Shown: positions 1 through 6,145, numbered from the stretch's first letter. The stretch is DNA of 10,710 bases from Thermoplasmata archaeon (GCA_029858465.1 JAOUEZ010000026.1:1-10710), one strand, 5' to 3'. Translations and numbers: made by a program. The notes: generated from the letters alone by a model not told the origin.

Positions 1-330
1 AGACATCAACATTACGTTCTGTCCGGGTTCAAGGCCCATCCTGCTCATGAAATCCTCATTTATCCGACAGACTCCTTTGCTCACGTATGCTGATCCCCTG
101 ATATTCAGCCTTCTTGTGGATTCGTAGGATGCGGCATAGGCTGGGTTCTCCTGTTTCAGTCGGTTGACGACATATTTCCTTATCTCTTCAGTGCTCATAT
201 CCTCTTTTGGCTTCACTTCTGCCGCAATCATCGAGGCGATCGAGGTAGGTACGCCTGAGCATTCCATCGATCTCTGAATTTTGGATCTATCGAATTCCTG
301 CGGGATCCCCATTCTTTTCCTTATCTTCAT
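1..330 (-). CDS. ATP-cone domain protein, 3' part missing
   Basis: The reading frame is open from ATG at 330 to the left edge (110 residues) with no stop inside the window, so the C-terminus is missing. Residues 11-75 match the ATP-cone nucleotide-binding fold: an EFDRSKIQRS start, a SIASMIAAEV helix, MSTEEIRKYV and a closing AAYAASY-like helix (here PAYAASYESTRR). ATP cones normally sense ATP/dATP in ribonucleotide reductases and NrdR. No zinc ribbon precedes it, so it is not NrdR, and no reductase domain is visible. Residues 83-110 (CRINEDFMSRMGLEPGQ and on) resemble the start of a small beta-barrel such as AbrB-like or Cdc48-N/double-psi barrels; this is a weak guess. A GGAGGGG ribosome site at 341-347 lies about 10 bases before the ATG and fixes the start. 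The function is unknown, perhaps nucleotide-dependent regulation. Confidence 0.7.
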   Translation of the reverse strand, partial: MKIRKRMGIPQEFDRSKIQRSMECSGVPTSIASMIAAEVKPKEDMSTEEIRKYVVNRLKQENPAYAASYESTRRLNIRGSAYVSKGVCRINEDFMSRMGLEPGQNVMLMS

Positions 331-383
331 AGATTAGAATCCCCTCCGTTGATGACACTGTAATTATTACTCCCGCTAGCACC

Positions 384-390
384 ATAATAG
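384..390 (-). promoter_or_regulatory. Possible TATA box for the ATP-cone gene
   Basis: On the minus strand the sequence reads TATTATG. It would place the transcript start near 360 and leave a leader of about 30 bases that includes the GGAGGGG site. A second A/T stretch, the 11-base palindrome GTAATAATTAC at 360-370, is too close to the start codon to leave the ribosome site inside the transcript. The rest of the 331-457 spacer shows nothing else I can support. Confidence 0.3.
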
Positions 391-457
391 TTTCCCCGGT
401 TGGACTGCAACTGGTCGTCAATCGTCGATGAAAGCTAATTGCTAACGGATTGGTGAA

Positions 458-1060
458 CTACTGGCCGTTTATGGATGCTGCTTTGGCAATCCCAAACTCA
501 TTCTCAATGACTTCCCTGAACCTGGTCTTTATCTGGGCGGGGGCTTTCTCCACATACTCTTTTGCCTCAATGTTCCCGGATTGGCGCATCTCGCGAACGA
601 ATTCTATGATATTGTATTCCGTCAGAAGCTTTCCAGTCCGATCGTAGAAGTTAGATGGGAGATCAGCCCATATCACTGCGTTGATCTTCTTCGATCTCGC
701 CCATGAGACGATGGGTCTATACATGTCAGGAATCACATTACAATTCCTCTCGCCGATATCAGGTCTCACGTATCCGATAAATTCTATCTTGCACCCTTCT
801 CTTCCAGCCAAAGCCTTTATCGCGTCGCTGAGCAGATTGTACGGCGTCTTGGTCCAAAGTACTGGCACGTACCTGCTACCTTCATATGGCACTAATGTCA
901 ATCTCTCTCTCGTAGAAAATATGCCTCGGGAGATTCGTGCAAATTCGATGGGGAGCATTGGCCCATCGTAATGCCACCTCCCTTCGACCTTCATGGGCTC
1001 AGGGCTCCATATAAGGCCGCCCCAACCCAAGACAACGATTTCAAGCTCGTTCTTAGGCAT
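458..1060 (-). CDS. Gamma-glutamylcyclotransferase-like protein
   Basis: This 200-residue soluble protein has no signal peptide or membrane segment. The N-terminus (residues 8-18, IVVLGWGGLIW) looks like the glycine loop of the gamma-glutamylcyclotransferase (GGCT/ChaC) fold, usually YGSL. It continues with LPIEFARIS (36-44) and RLTLVPYEG (53-61), as in uncharacterised GGCT-like proteins. ALAGREG (83-89) sits where GGCT enzymes have their L-x-x-x-E-G segment, so E88 is the best candidate for the catalytic acid. The C-terminal 60 residues are helical and charged, with no domain I recognise. GGCT enzymes release 5-oxoproline from gamma-glutamyl peptides or amines; the actual substrate cannot be told. 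The gene lacks a clear ribosome site and has a TATA-like box 27-34 bases before the ATG, so it is probably leaderless. It diverges from the DUF362 gene. Confidence 0.6.
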   Translation of the reverse strand: MPKNELEIVVLGWGGLIWSPEPMKVEGRWHYDGPMLPIEFARISRGIFSTRERLTLVPYEGSRYVPVLWTKTPYNLLSDAIKALAGREGCKIEFIGYVRPDIGERNCNVIPDMYRPIVSWARSKKINAVIWADLPSNFYDRTGKLLTEYNIIEFVREMRQSGNIEAKEYVEKAPAQIKTRFREVIENEFGIAKAASINGQ

Positions 1061-1086
1061 ATGCTGGCGAGATTATGATTCGCATT

Positions 1087-1094
1087 AATAATAT
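1087..1094 (-). promoter_or_regulatory. TATA-like box for the GGCT-like gene
   Basis: On the minus strand this reads ATATTATT, 27-34 bases before the start codon at 1060. That spacing puts the transcript start at or next to the ATG, consistent with the missing ribosome binding site and a leaderless mRNA. Confidence 0.5.
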
Positions 1095-1147
1095 CTTTCG
1101 AGGAGTAGAGGAAAAAGCGAGGAGATGTCATGATCAGAGCTGGACAA

Positions 1148-1178
1148 AATATTATTGAACCCGTCCGAGAATATTATT
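1148..1178 (+). promoter_or_regulatory. DUF362 gene promoter with repeated AATATTATT box
   Basis: AATATTATT occurs at 1148-1156 and again at 1170-1178, 22 bases apart (about two helical turns). The first copy lies 35-43 bases before the ATG at 1191 and suits a TATA box giving a transcript start near 1178-1182. The second copy would fall at the start site. A GAGGGT ribosome-site-like stretch sits just before the ATG. Confidence 0.45.
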
Positions 1179-1190
1179 AGAGGGTCATGA

Positions 1191-2081
1191 ATGCAAAAAG
1201 CAAAGGTCGCCATCGCACTCAATCCTTCCAGAATCGAGGGGACGATTAAGACTGCCAATCTCATCGGCTTGCCCGATTTTCAGGATATGGTCGTGTTCAT
1301 AAAGCCGAACTTCAATACGGCTGATCCTCCGCCTGGCTCCACCCACATTGATAGCTTAAGAACCGTCATCAGGATAATAAAAGAAGGAGGACCCAGAAGG
1401 ATAATCGTCGGCGACCGAAGCGGTCCTACAAGCACCCGGAAGGTATTCATGGAGAAGGGAATCCTTGAACTATCCGACGAGCTCGGATTCGAGCACATGA
1501 TTCTCGACGAACTGCCGGATGAATATTGGGAAAAATATGATCCGCCGGGTAGCCACTGGAGAGATGGGTTCTATTTTGCAAAACCTGCAATTGAGGCGGA
1601 CGCCGTTATTAGCCTCTGCTGTCTGAAGACACATCGATTCGGCGGATACTTCACAATGTCTCTCAAGCTCACGACCGGTCTCGTCCACAGGAAGAACATG
1701 ATCGAACTGCATTCCTCGGTAAGGAAGCAGAGGATGATGATCGCAGAGATGAATTATCCCTACAGCCCCAAGTTGATAATAATGGACGGAGTGGACTCCT
1801 TTTATAAAGGAGGACCGATGAAAGGGGCGTCGTGGAAGGCTAATCTGACCTTTGCATCTAAGGATAGGATAGCCATCGATGCCGTGGGCCTTGCAGCGCT
1901 TAAAATGCATGGCACGACACGGCACATTCAGACCAAGCCGATTTTTGAGCAGGACCAGATACGGCGAGCCGTTGAGTTGAACCTTGGCGTCTCTAGCCCG
2001 CAGGAAATAGAAATCGTGCCGGTGGATGAGGAGAGCAGCGACGTCGCATTGAAAATTGAGAAAATTCTGAGAGCTGGCTGA
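1191..2081 (+). CDS. DUF362 family protein
   Basis: This 296-residue cytoplasmic protein has the DUF362 signature: VVFIKPNF (34-41), IIVGDRSGP (71-79), a lysine-threonine-histidine core CCLKTH (143-148) followed by SLKLTTGLV, then IIMDGVDSFYKGGPMKG (196-212) and DRIAIDAVGLAALK (225-238). Many family members carry a C-terminal 4Fe-4S ferredoxin domain; this one does not and ends after a short acidic tail. No biochemical role is firmly established for stand-alone members. The ATG at 1191 is fixed by an in-frame TGA immediately upstream (1188-1190). The gene is transcribed alone, divergent from the GGCT-like gene and convergent with the saccharopine dehydrogenase-type gene 18 bases beyond its stop. 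C143 and C144 could bind a metal or be redox-active, but that is speculation. Confidence 0.85.
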   Translation: MQKAKVAIALNPSRIEGTIKTANLIGLPDFQDMVVFIKPNFNTADPPPGSTHIDSLRTVIRIIKEGGPRRIIVGDRSGPTSTRKVFMEKGILELSDELGFEHMILDELPDEYWEKYDPPGSHWRDGFYFAKPAIEADAVISLCCLKTHRFGGYFTMSLKLTTGLVHRKNMIELHSSVRKQRMMIAEMNYPYSPKLIIMDGVDSFYKGGPMKGASWKANLTFASKDRIAIDAVGLAALKMHGTTRHIQTKPIFEQDQIRRAVELNLGVSSPQEIEIVPVDEESSDVALKIEKILRAG

Positions 2082-2091
2082 TTTCCAGCTC
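2071..2091. terminator. Hairpin between convergent genes
   Basis: GAGCTGG (2071-2077) and CCAGCTC (2085-2091) form a perfect 7-base-pair stem with a 7-base loop. The loop contains the DUF362 stop codon (2079-2081). The minus-strand side is followed by T-rich sequence (ATTTT twice within 25 bases), so termination of the 2100-3278 transcript is most plausible. It may also limit read-through from the plus strand. Confidence 0.5.
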
Positions 2092-2099
2092 CCGGCTAT

Positions 2100-3278
2100 T
2101 CAATAGAAGGGAGTCGAGAAGAGGAATTCTTCATCGACCATTACAGCCCTCTTTCCGAGCTCCTTGAAGAACGGCTCTGGAGTTATGCAGGCCTCCGGCG
2201 GCAGGGTTCCCCGTTTCTTGATCTTACCCGTGACCATCCAATTTGCGGTGATCGATGGGGGTACAGCAGTGTCTCTGCCCGAGGTTATCCCTCGCTTCGG
2301 GTCGTTCCAAGTACGCACATAGTAAGTGACACTGGCTGGCCTTCCTCCTTTTTCACCTACGCAGTCAACTCTGAAAAAGTCGAATTCGTCGAGCATGCCG
2401 CTCGTCTTCCTGGAAGCCGCGAGGGCCTCGAGGTACATCGAGGTGATAAAGTCCTTCGGTGAGATTGCGGAATCATCGACAGATATCTTTTTATCGCTGC
2501 CGAACCCGAGCTGAACGAGCGTCCTGAATGTATTGAAATCATTCGCGGGGAAACCGATTCTGAAACAGACGTTCTTCAGTCCCTTGCCTATGTATTCTGC
2601 CATCGTCGCAGTCTCAGAGTGCTTGATATAATATGCAATCACTTTTCCTGCTGGATGGGGCATAAGGACCTCTGTCTCGCCCGATAATACAGATACAGGT
2701 TTGTGCTTTCCGTTCTCAACAATCGTCGGTTTCTGGGTAAGCTCATCAATTACAGTCCTAACAGAATACGCTGGAAACGCGGCGTCCATCGTCTTCTGTT
2801 TCGTGCCCCAAGTGCAATAGATGTTGACCGTCTCGATCGAGTCGAGCTTCTTCGCACCTGCGGCTCCGCATATGTTGGTTATGCCAGGAGAACTCCCGAT
2901 CCCTAGAACGCAGGTGACACCGGCATCTTTGGCTTTCTTGTCATATTTCAACTGTTTGAAGGTATAATCATAAAAGCCACCCAAATCTGTGTAGTGAGCG
3001 CCTACATCGATTGCAACGGGCATGATTTTGATGTTCAGCTCATACCAGGTACTGTTTATCACCACATCGACATCCTTTGCGACTTTCTTCAATGCAGAGG
3101 AGTCCGTCGCATTGAGTTTGATCGCTTTGACATTGCCTCCCTTCATGGAAGAGGCGATCTTCTTCACGCGCTCCAGATTGAGATCAGCCGCTATGACCTC
3201 CGCATCATAAAAATCGACCAGATCCCTTACAGTCATCGCTCCGATTTGTCCAGAAGCTCCAATTACCAATGCTTTCAT
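2100..3278 (-). CDS. Saccharopine dehydrogenase-family NAD(P) oxidoreductase
   Basis: This 392-residue protein opens directly with a Rossmann nucleotide-binding loop, GASGQIGA (7-14), followed by an acidic residue after the second strand (D32). VDVVINST (70-77) and VGAHYTDLGGFYD (92-104) are typical of the saccharopine dehydrogenase/LYS9-like NADP-binding half, and GIGSSPGITN (126-135) marks the catalytic-domain transition. The C-terminal half has the mixed sheet expected for the family (HPAGK at 208-212, ITSGRDTAVPPS at 331-342). True saccharopine dehydrogenases act in lysine metabolism, but the family also includes carboxynorspermidine synthases and many uncharacterised archaeal enzymes, so the substrate is unknown. 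Length is normal. A GAGGTC ribosome site about 8 bases before the ATG supports the start. It appears monocistronic; no lysine or polyamine genes are nearby. Confidence 0.8.
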   Translation of the reverse strand: MKALVIGASGQIGAMTVRDLVDFYDAEVIAADLNLERVKKIASSMKGGNVKAIKLNATDSSALKKVAKDVDVVINSTWYELNIKIMPVAIDVGAHYTDLGGFYDYTFKQLKYDKKAKDAGVTCVLGIGSSPGITNICGAAGAKKLDSIETVNIYCTWGTKQKTMDAAFPAYSVRTVIDELTQKPTIVENGKHKPVSVLSGETEVLMPHPAGKVIAYYIKHSETATMAEYIGKGLKNVCFRIGFPANDFNTFRTLVQLGFGSDKKISVDDSAISPKDFITSMYLEALAASRKTSGMLDEFDFFRVDCVGEKGGRPASVTYYVRTWNDPKRGITSGRDTAVPPSITANWMVTGKIKKRGTLPPEACITPEPFFKELGKRAVMVDEEFLFSTPFY

Positions 3279-3345
3279 GATCTCGACCTCGTATTTGCCA
3301 GCTTAATCCTCACCAGCTCAACAATAGGCGAGAAAACGTAGTGCC

Positions 3346-3352
3346 ATAAATT
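3346..3352 (-). promoter_or_regulatory. Possible TATA box for the saccharopine dehydrogenase-type gene
   Basis: On the minus strand the sequence reads AATTTAT within CAATTTATGG. It predicts a transcript start near 3320 and a leader of roughly 40 bases that includes the GAGGTC ribosome site. It is a spacing-and-composition call only. Confidence 0.35.
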
Positions 3353-3438
3353 GATTTCGTAAACAATGGTCTAATGATTCGAATAATATTCTATTCTGCT
3401 TGGCTTTTCAATGAGAGAAATAAAATAAAGGAGAAATC

Positions 3439-3456
3439 GGGGAGAATATGTTCCCC
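3439..3456 (-). terminator. Terminator-like hairpin after the bacterioferritin gene
   Basis: GGGGA (3439-3443) and TCCCC (3452-3456) form a 5-base-pair stem with an 8-base loop, 34 bases beyond the bacterioferritin stop. On the minus strand it is followed by T-rich sequence (TTTATTTTATTTC), the arrangement expected for archaeal termination. Confidence 0.45.
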
Positions 3457-3489
3457 TCTACTCCATTCGATTTTACAGGTCGAGATTCG

Positions 3490-3969
3490 TCACTTTCTCC
3501 TCTTCCCCTCTTTCACTGAGGTGAAGAAATCGTGATGGTCTTCTTCCTGCTCGAGGATCTCCTCGAAGATGAATTTCGTCGTGTTGTCCCCTTCTTGTTT
3601 GGCCACCTTGATTACCTCTTTGTAGAGCTCTATTGCCTCGAGCTCTGCCTTGATGTCGTTGTCTATCATCGGCCACAGGCCGCCGCCCACTATTATAGGC
3701 GTGGGCTTTGTAGTCGGAATGCCTCCAAGGTACCAGAGTCTTTCCGCGATCTTCTCCGCATGCTTCATCTCTTCGATGGCTATATCCTCGAACTTATCGC
3801 TGACTGCAAAGTGCTCAGGACCTGCCCATTGAACGTGTTGCCACATGTACTGGACAGATACCTGTATCTCCCTCGCAATCGATTTGTTCAGCAAATCCAA
3901 CAATTTTTTTGATGTCAGACTAACTCCTCCCTCTCCTGGTCGGCATGACTGAAGATTAGAGATTGCCAT
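3490..3969 (-). CDS. Bacterioferritin-like di-iron protein
   Basis: This is a four-helix ferritin-fold protein. Compared from memory with E. coli Bfr, all ferroxidase ligands are present: E34, E67, H70 (in EEMKHAE), E109, E142 and H145 (in EQEEDHHD). M68 lies where Bfr has its haem-ligating Met52, so haem binding is possible. The chain ends at residue 159 soon after helix D and lacks the short C-terminal helix E, so the usual 24-subunit shell is uncertain. The role is probably iron oxidation, storage or peroxide protection. Coordinates use the ATG at 3969, but that ATG has no good ribosome site. The family homology begins near residue 17, just after a strong GGAGGAG placed 5 bases before a CTG at 3918, so the true product may be 142 residues. 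It has its own promoter and terminator. Confidence 0.85.
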   Translation of the reverse strand: MAISNLQSCRPGEGGVSLTSKKLLDLLNKSIAREIQVSVQYMWQHVQWAGPEHFAVSDKFEDIAIEEMKHAEKIAERLWYLGGIPTTKPTPIIVGGGLWPMIDNDIKAELEAIELYKEVIKVAKQEGDNTTKFIFEEILEQEEDHHDFFTSVKEGKRRK

Positions 3970-4001
3970 GCATTACCAGGTATATGCTTGAAACAATAGA
4001 G

Positions 4002-4019
4002 TGATGCATCATTAAAATT
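4002..4019 (-). promoter_or_regulatory. TATA-like box with adjacent palindrome, bacterioferritin promoter
   Basis: On the minus strand AATTTTAA (4012-4019) is followed directly by the perfect 10-base palindrome TGATGCATCA (4002-4011). A transcript start near 3988 is predicted. A palindrome touching the TATA box is a common place for an archaeal repressor; an iron- or redox-sensing regulator is conceivable but not shown. A second candidate, GCATATACC (3981-3989), would put the transcript start near 3958, downstream of the ATG at 3969. Confidence 0.35.
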
Positions 4020-4074
4020 CTTTTCGCATGCCCCGCCTGCTCAAGTCATCTATTGGGCCAGACAAATATCGGCT

Positions 4075-5175
4075 CTACCTCTGTCTTTTACCGTGATTGC
4101 ATTTTATTCCGGTCGTATCATGGCACCTATTGCAGGAGACGCAGGTGGCATCCTCCTTTCTTCCGGCAATGAGCTTTGCGACAATGTCTGGTTCCCTGAT
4201 AAGAGGTCTGCTCATTGAGATCATGTCGGCAAATCCTCCTTTGATCATCTCTGCCATCACACCTATCGATCTTAATCCTCCGACGAGCATGACCAGGCAC
4301 TCGACGTGCGATTTAATCGCTTTACTCTGTTCTTTGAAATATGCCTCTTTCTCACCGACGATAGCTTTCTGGCACGTGACATCTATGGGGGCTTCTTCTA
4401 TCCCTCCGCTCACTTCAATGGCATCTATCTTCTCCTCACAGAGTATCTTTGCGATTGCGACCGCCTCCTTTTCTTCGATGCCTCCGTCCACGCCATCGAA
4501 GGAATTCATCTTGACAGCAATCGGATACTCGGGGAACAGCTTCTTCGCTCTACTCAGAATCTCAACGACGATCTTTGAGCGTCGTTCAGTATCCCCTCCC
4601 CAGTCATCCTCTCTTCTGTTTAGAAAAGGTGACAGGAAGCTGGATAGAAGAAAGCCGTGTGCACAATGAATCTGAACGCCGTCGATACCGCACCTTCTCG
4701 CCCTGTCAATGGCTTTGAGATAATCATCAATGACTTCCTGGATTTCCCTCTCTGACATCTCCTTGGATATGATTTCGGTCTTGGGGATAGGAAGTTCCGA
4801 GGGAGATAGTGGTCTCGGGTTTTTCTTTGTGGGAAATGCATGACGCCCCGTATGCACCAGCTGAGCAAAGAATGTGGAGCCGCACCTGTGAATACGGTCG
4901 GAGATCTCCCGATAGGCGGGGATCACATGGTCTCCATGCATACCCTGCTGTCCCTCAGAGCCCTTTCCCTCCGATGATATGTATGAATATCCGGATATGA
5001 TGAGTCCGACTCGGCCAATTGCGAGGCGCTCGTATATGTTACCGATCTCCTCCGTCGGAGTACCGTCCGGAGATGCTAGCCATTCATGCGTAGCGGATCG
5101 GACAAATCTATTGCGAATTTCTGCGGATCCTATTCTGATCTTCTGATCGAGCAATTCTGCTTCGCTGTCATTCAT
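4075..5175 (-). CDS. Old Yellow Enzyme-family NADH:flavin oxidoreductase
   Basis: This 366-residue FMN-dependent (beta/alpha)8-barrel has the short, single-domain form. Landmarks are RNRFVRSATHE (21-31, FMN-binding start), FAQLVHTGRH (103-112), the substrate-anion histidine pair H170/H173 in IHCAHGFL, LSPFLNRREDDWGG (181-194), VKMNS (221-225), and LVGGLRS (297-303) for phosphate binding. The usual tyrosine of the HGY motif is phenylalanine here. A C-terminal CxxCxxC-x7-C set (C345, C348, C351, C359) could hold an Fe-S cluster or zinc; spacing differs from the 2,4-dienoyl-CoA reductase cluster as I recall it. The fused C-terminal NAD(P)-binding domain of longer relatives is absent. The frame stays open upstream to 5493, but that extension would run across the divergent promoter and gene; MNDSEAELL at 5175 is the sensible start. 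It probably reduces activated C=C bonds; the substrate is unknown. Confidence 0.85.
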   Translation of the reverse strand: MNDSEAELLDQKIRIGSAEIRNRFVRSATHEWLASPDGTPTEEIGNIYERLAIGRVGLIISGYSYISSEGKGSEGQQGMHGDHVIPAYREISDRIHRCGSTFFAQLVHTGRHAFPTKKNPRPLSPSELPIPKTEIISKEMSEREIQEVIDDYLKAIDRARRCGIDGVQIHCAHGFLLSSFLSPFLNRREDDWGGDTERRSKIVVEILSRAKKLFPEYPIAVKMNSFDGVDGGIEEKEAVAIAKILCEEKIDAIEVSGGIEEAPIDVTCQKAIVGEKEAYFKEQSKAIKSHVECLVMLVGGLRSIGVMAEMIKGGFADMISMSRPLIREPDIVAKLIAGRKEDATCVSCNRCHDTTGIKCNHGKRQR

Positions 5176-5223
5176 AATGATTGAATCGATTCTTTGATGA
5201 TAATGATTCCGCACATAGAAGGT

Positions 5224-5234
5224 AAAAATTATAT
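5224..5234. promoter_or_regulatory. Shared A/T-rich divergent promoter core
   Basis: AAAAATTATAT can act as a TATA box in both directions. On the minus strand ATATAATTTTT lies about 50 bases before the oxidoreductase ATG (5175). On the plus strand TTATAT (5229-5234) is 32-37 bases before the ATG at 5266, predicting a nearly leaderless transcript. Neither gene has a clear ribosome site, consistent with short leaders. Confidence 0.4.
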
Positions 5235-5265
5235 CGGAATTCATATAACAATAGACTGTGCCCAG

Positions 5266-5655
5266 ATGATCATCCGCATATGCATTCCGAGCGAAATGCC
5301 GGGCGGGCTGGATTCCGATGTTAGCAGATCGCTCGATGATTCGGACGTTTACAATTACATCGACATGGATGATAACGCACATCCTCCGAAGATCGAGCTT
5401 GCGTTCCAGCGATACAGTTGTCAAGGAGTGGCATGTCTTGATCCGATTGAGGCGATTGCGAGGAAAGGAGTGGCGGCATTGGTTGTCGCACAAATAGGTC
5501 CGGATTATCTGTTCCGATTCCTCAATGAAGGGATCAGGGTGTTCGCTGGAGCGAGCGGCAAAGTATCAGATGCGGCAACCCAGTTCTTATCCAATGAGCT
5601 CAAGGAATTAAGCAAGAAGGATTTTTCACAGGCTCATTCGAAGAAAAGTCGATGA
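5266..5655 (+). CDS. NifX/MTH1175-like dinitrogenase cofactor-binding fold protein
   Basis: This 129-residue protein belongs to the dinitrogenase iron-molybdenum cofactor biosynthesis fold family (NifX, NafY core, MTH1175). The N-terminal strand (MIIRICIPSE), the GLDSDVSRSLDDSD loop (14-27) and the core GVAALVVAQIGPDYLFRFLNEGI (68-90) leading to VFAGASG (92-98) fit the RNase H-like fold. The usual HGAG-type segment is replaced by SCQGVAC, with C52 and C57 as possible metal ligands. No nif genes are nearby, so nitrogen fixation is not implied; stand-alone archaeal members have no agreed role and are thought to bind metal clusters. The tail (from 116) is lysine-rich. The start at 5266 was chosen over an in-frame ATG at 5194 because the earlier 24 residues look unlike the family and overlap the promoter. 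Confidence 0.7.
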   Translation: MIIRICIPSEMPGGLDSDVSRSLDDSDVYNYIDMDDNAHPPKIELAFQRYSCQGVACLDPIEAIARKGVAALVVAQIGPDYLFRFLNEGIRVFAGASGKVSDAATQFLSNELKELSKKDFSQAHSKKSR

Positions 5656-5688
5656 CGGAAAGAAGGAATCGAAAAATAAGAATTGGAG

Positions 5689-5703
5689 GGGCGCTTTGCG
5701 CCC
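5689..5703. terminator. Strong hairpin between convergent genes
   Basis: GGGCGC (5689-5694) and GCGCCC (5698-5703) form a perfect 6-base-pair all-GC stem with a TTT loop. On the minus strand it is followed by CTTATTTTTC, so it best fits termination of the dehydrogenase/ferritin-like transcript. It also sits 33 bases after the NifX-like stop and could serve both. Confidence 0.6.
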
Positions 5704-5722
5704 TAAGAGGTTTAAAGGTTCT

Positions 5723-6145
5723 TCAGAGTGCCTTAAGCTTTGAGACGAAATCCTCATTCTGCTTTGCGAAACGCTCGCATATTCTGGATATCTCGCGCTG
5801 TATGGTCTTCCATCTGTTGGAGACGTCGGTATAGAATTGAACCATCTTCTCTTCGAGTTCGATTGCCATTTTGACGGGATCTGAGATATTCAGATTCGGT
5901 TTGTATTTCTTCGAATCGAAGTCGGTTATTGGCTCCAGAATCTCTTCCCTGAGCTTCTCTCTCCTCGCAAGCTCCAGTTCGTCCAGTCTTTTCTTGTGCT
6001 TCTGTGCGAGGGTAGAGAACAGTTCTGCCGCGGCCCCCGAGACACCTTTCTGATACAGCTCCAATGCTGTCTCTTCGAAATCTGTCGAGAAACGGAGGAG
6101 CGATCCGAAGTTACTGCACTCAGAGAACTCGCACTTTGCCATCAT
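5723..6145 (-). CDS. Degenerate rubrerythrin/ferritin-like protein
   Basis: Counting from the ATG at 6142, this is a 139-residue, highly charged, all-helical protein with two ferritin-type helix pairs: FEETALELYQK (22-32) with ELFSTLAQKHKKRL (40-53), and AIELEEKMVQFY (93-104) with ICERFAKQNEDFVSKL (121-136). These match the rubrerythrin pattern of E-x-x-x-x-x-Y helices followed by E-x-x-H helices. However, the second helix keeps only H49 (alanine replaces the glutamate) and the fourth has lost both E and H. A working di-iron site is therefore unlikely, and a scaffold or regulatory role is more plausible. C4 and C9 near the N-terminus are unexplained. Start choice: an ATGATG pair at 6145/6142 overlaps the dehydrogenase stop codon, with AGGTGG just upstream; the 6142 ATG has the better spacing. 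A GTG at 6151 is also in frame. Confidence 0.65.
   Translation of the reverse strand: MMAKCEFSECSNFGSLLRFSTDFEETALELYQKGVSGAAAELFSTLAQKHKKRLDELELARREKLREEILEPITDFDSKKYKPNLNISDPVKMAIELEEKMVQFYTDVSNRWKTIQREISRICERFAKQNEDFVSKLKAL

Noticed and set aside
1470..1925. 151-residue minus-strand open frame
   Set aside because: It is antisense to the well-supported DUF362 gene and has no family features.
4097..4669. 190-residue plus-strand open frame
   Set aside because: It is an antisense shadow of the flavin oxidoreductase, with low-complexity serine/proline-rich content.
5194..5265. Earlier in-frame ATG for the NifX-like gene
   Set aside because: The extra 24 residues cross the A/T-rich promoter core and are not part of the fold, which starts at MIIRICIP.
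5176..5493. Upstream extension of the flavin oxidoreductase frame (106 more residues)
   Set aside because: It covers the divergent promoter and the start of the NifX-like gene, and its residues are unlike the family; homology begins after the ATG at 5175.
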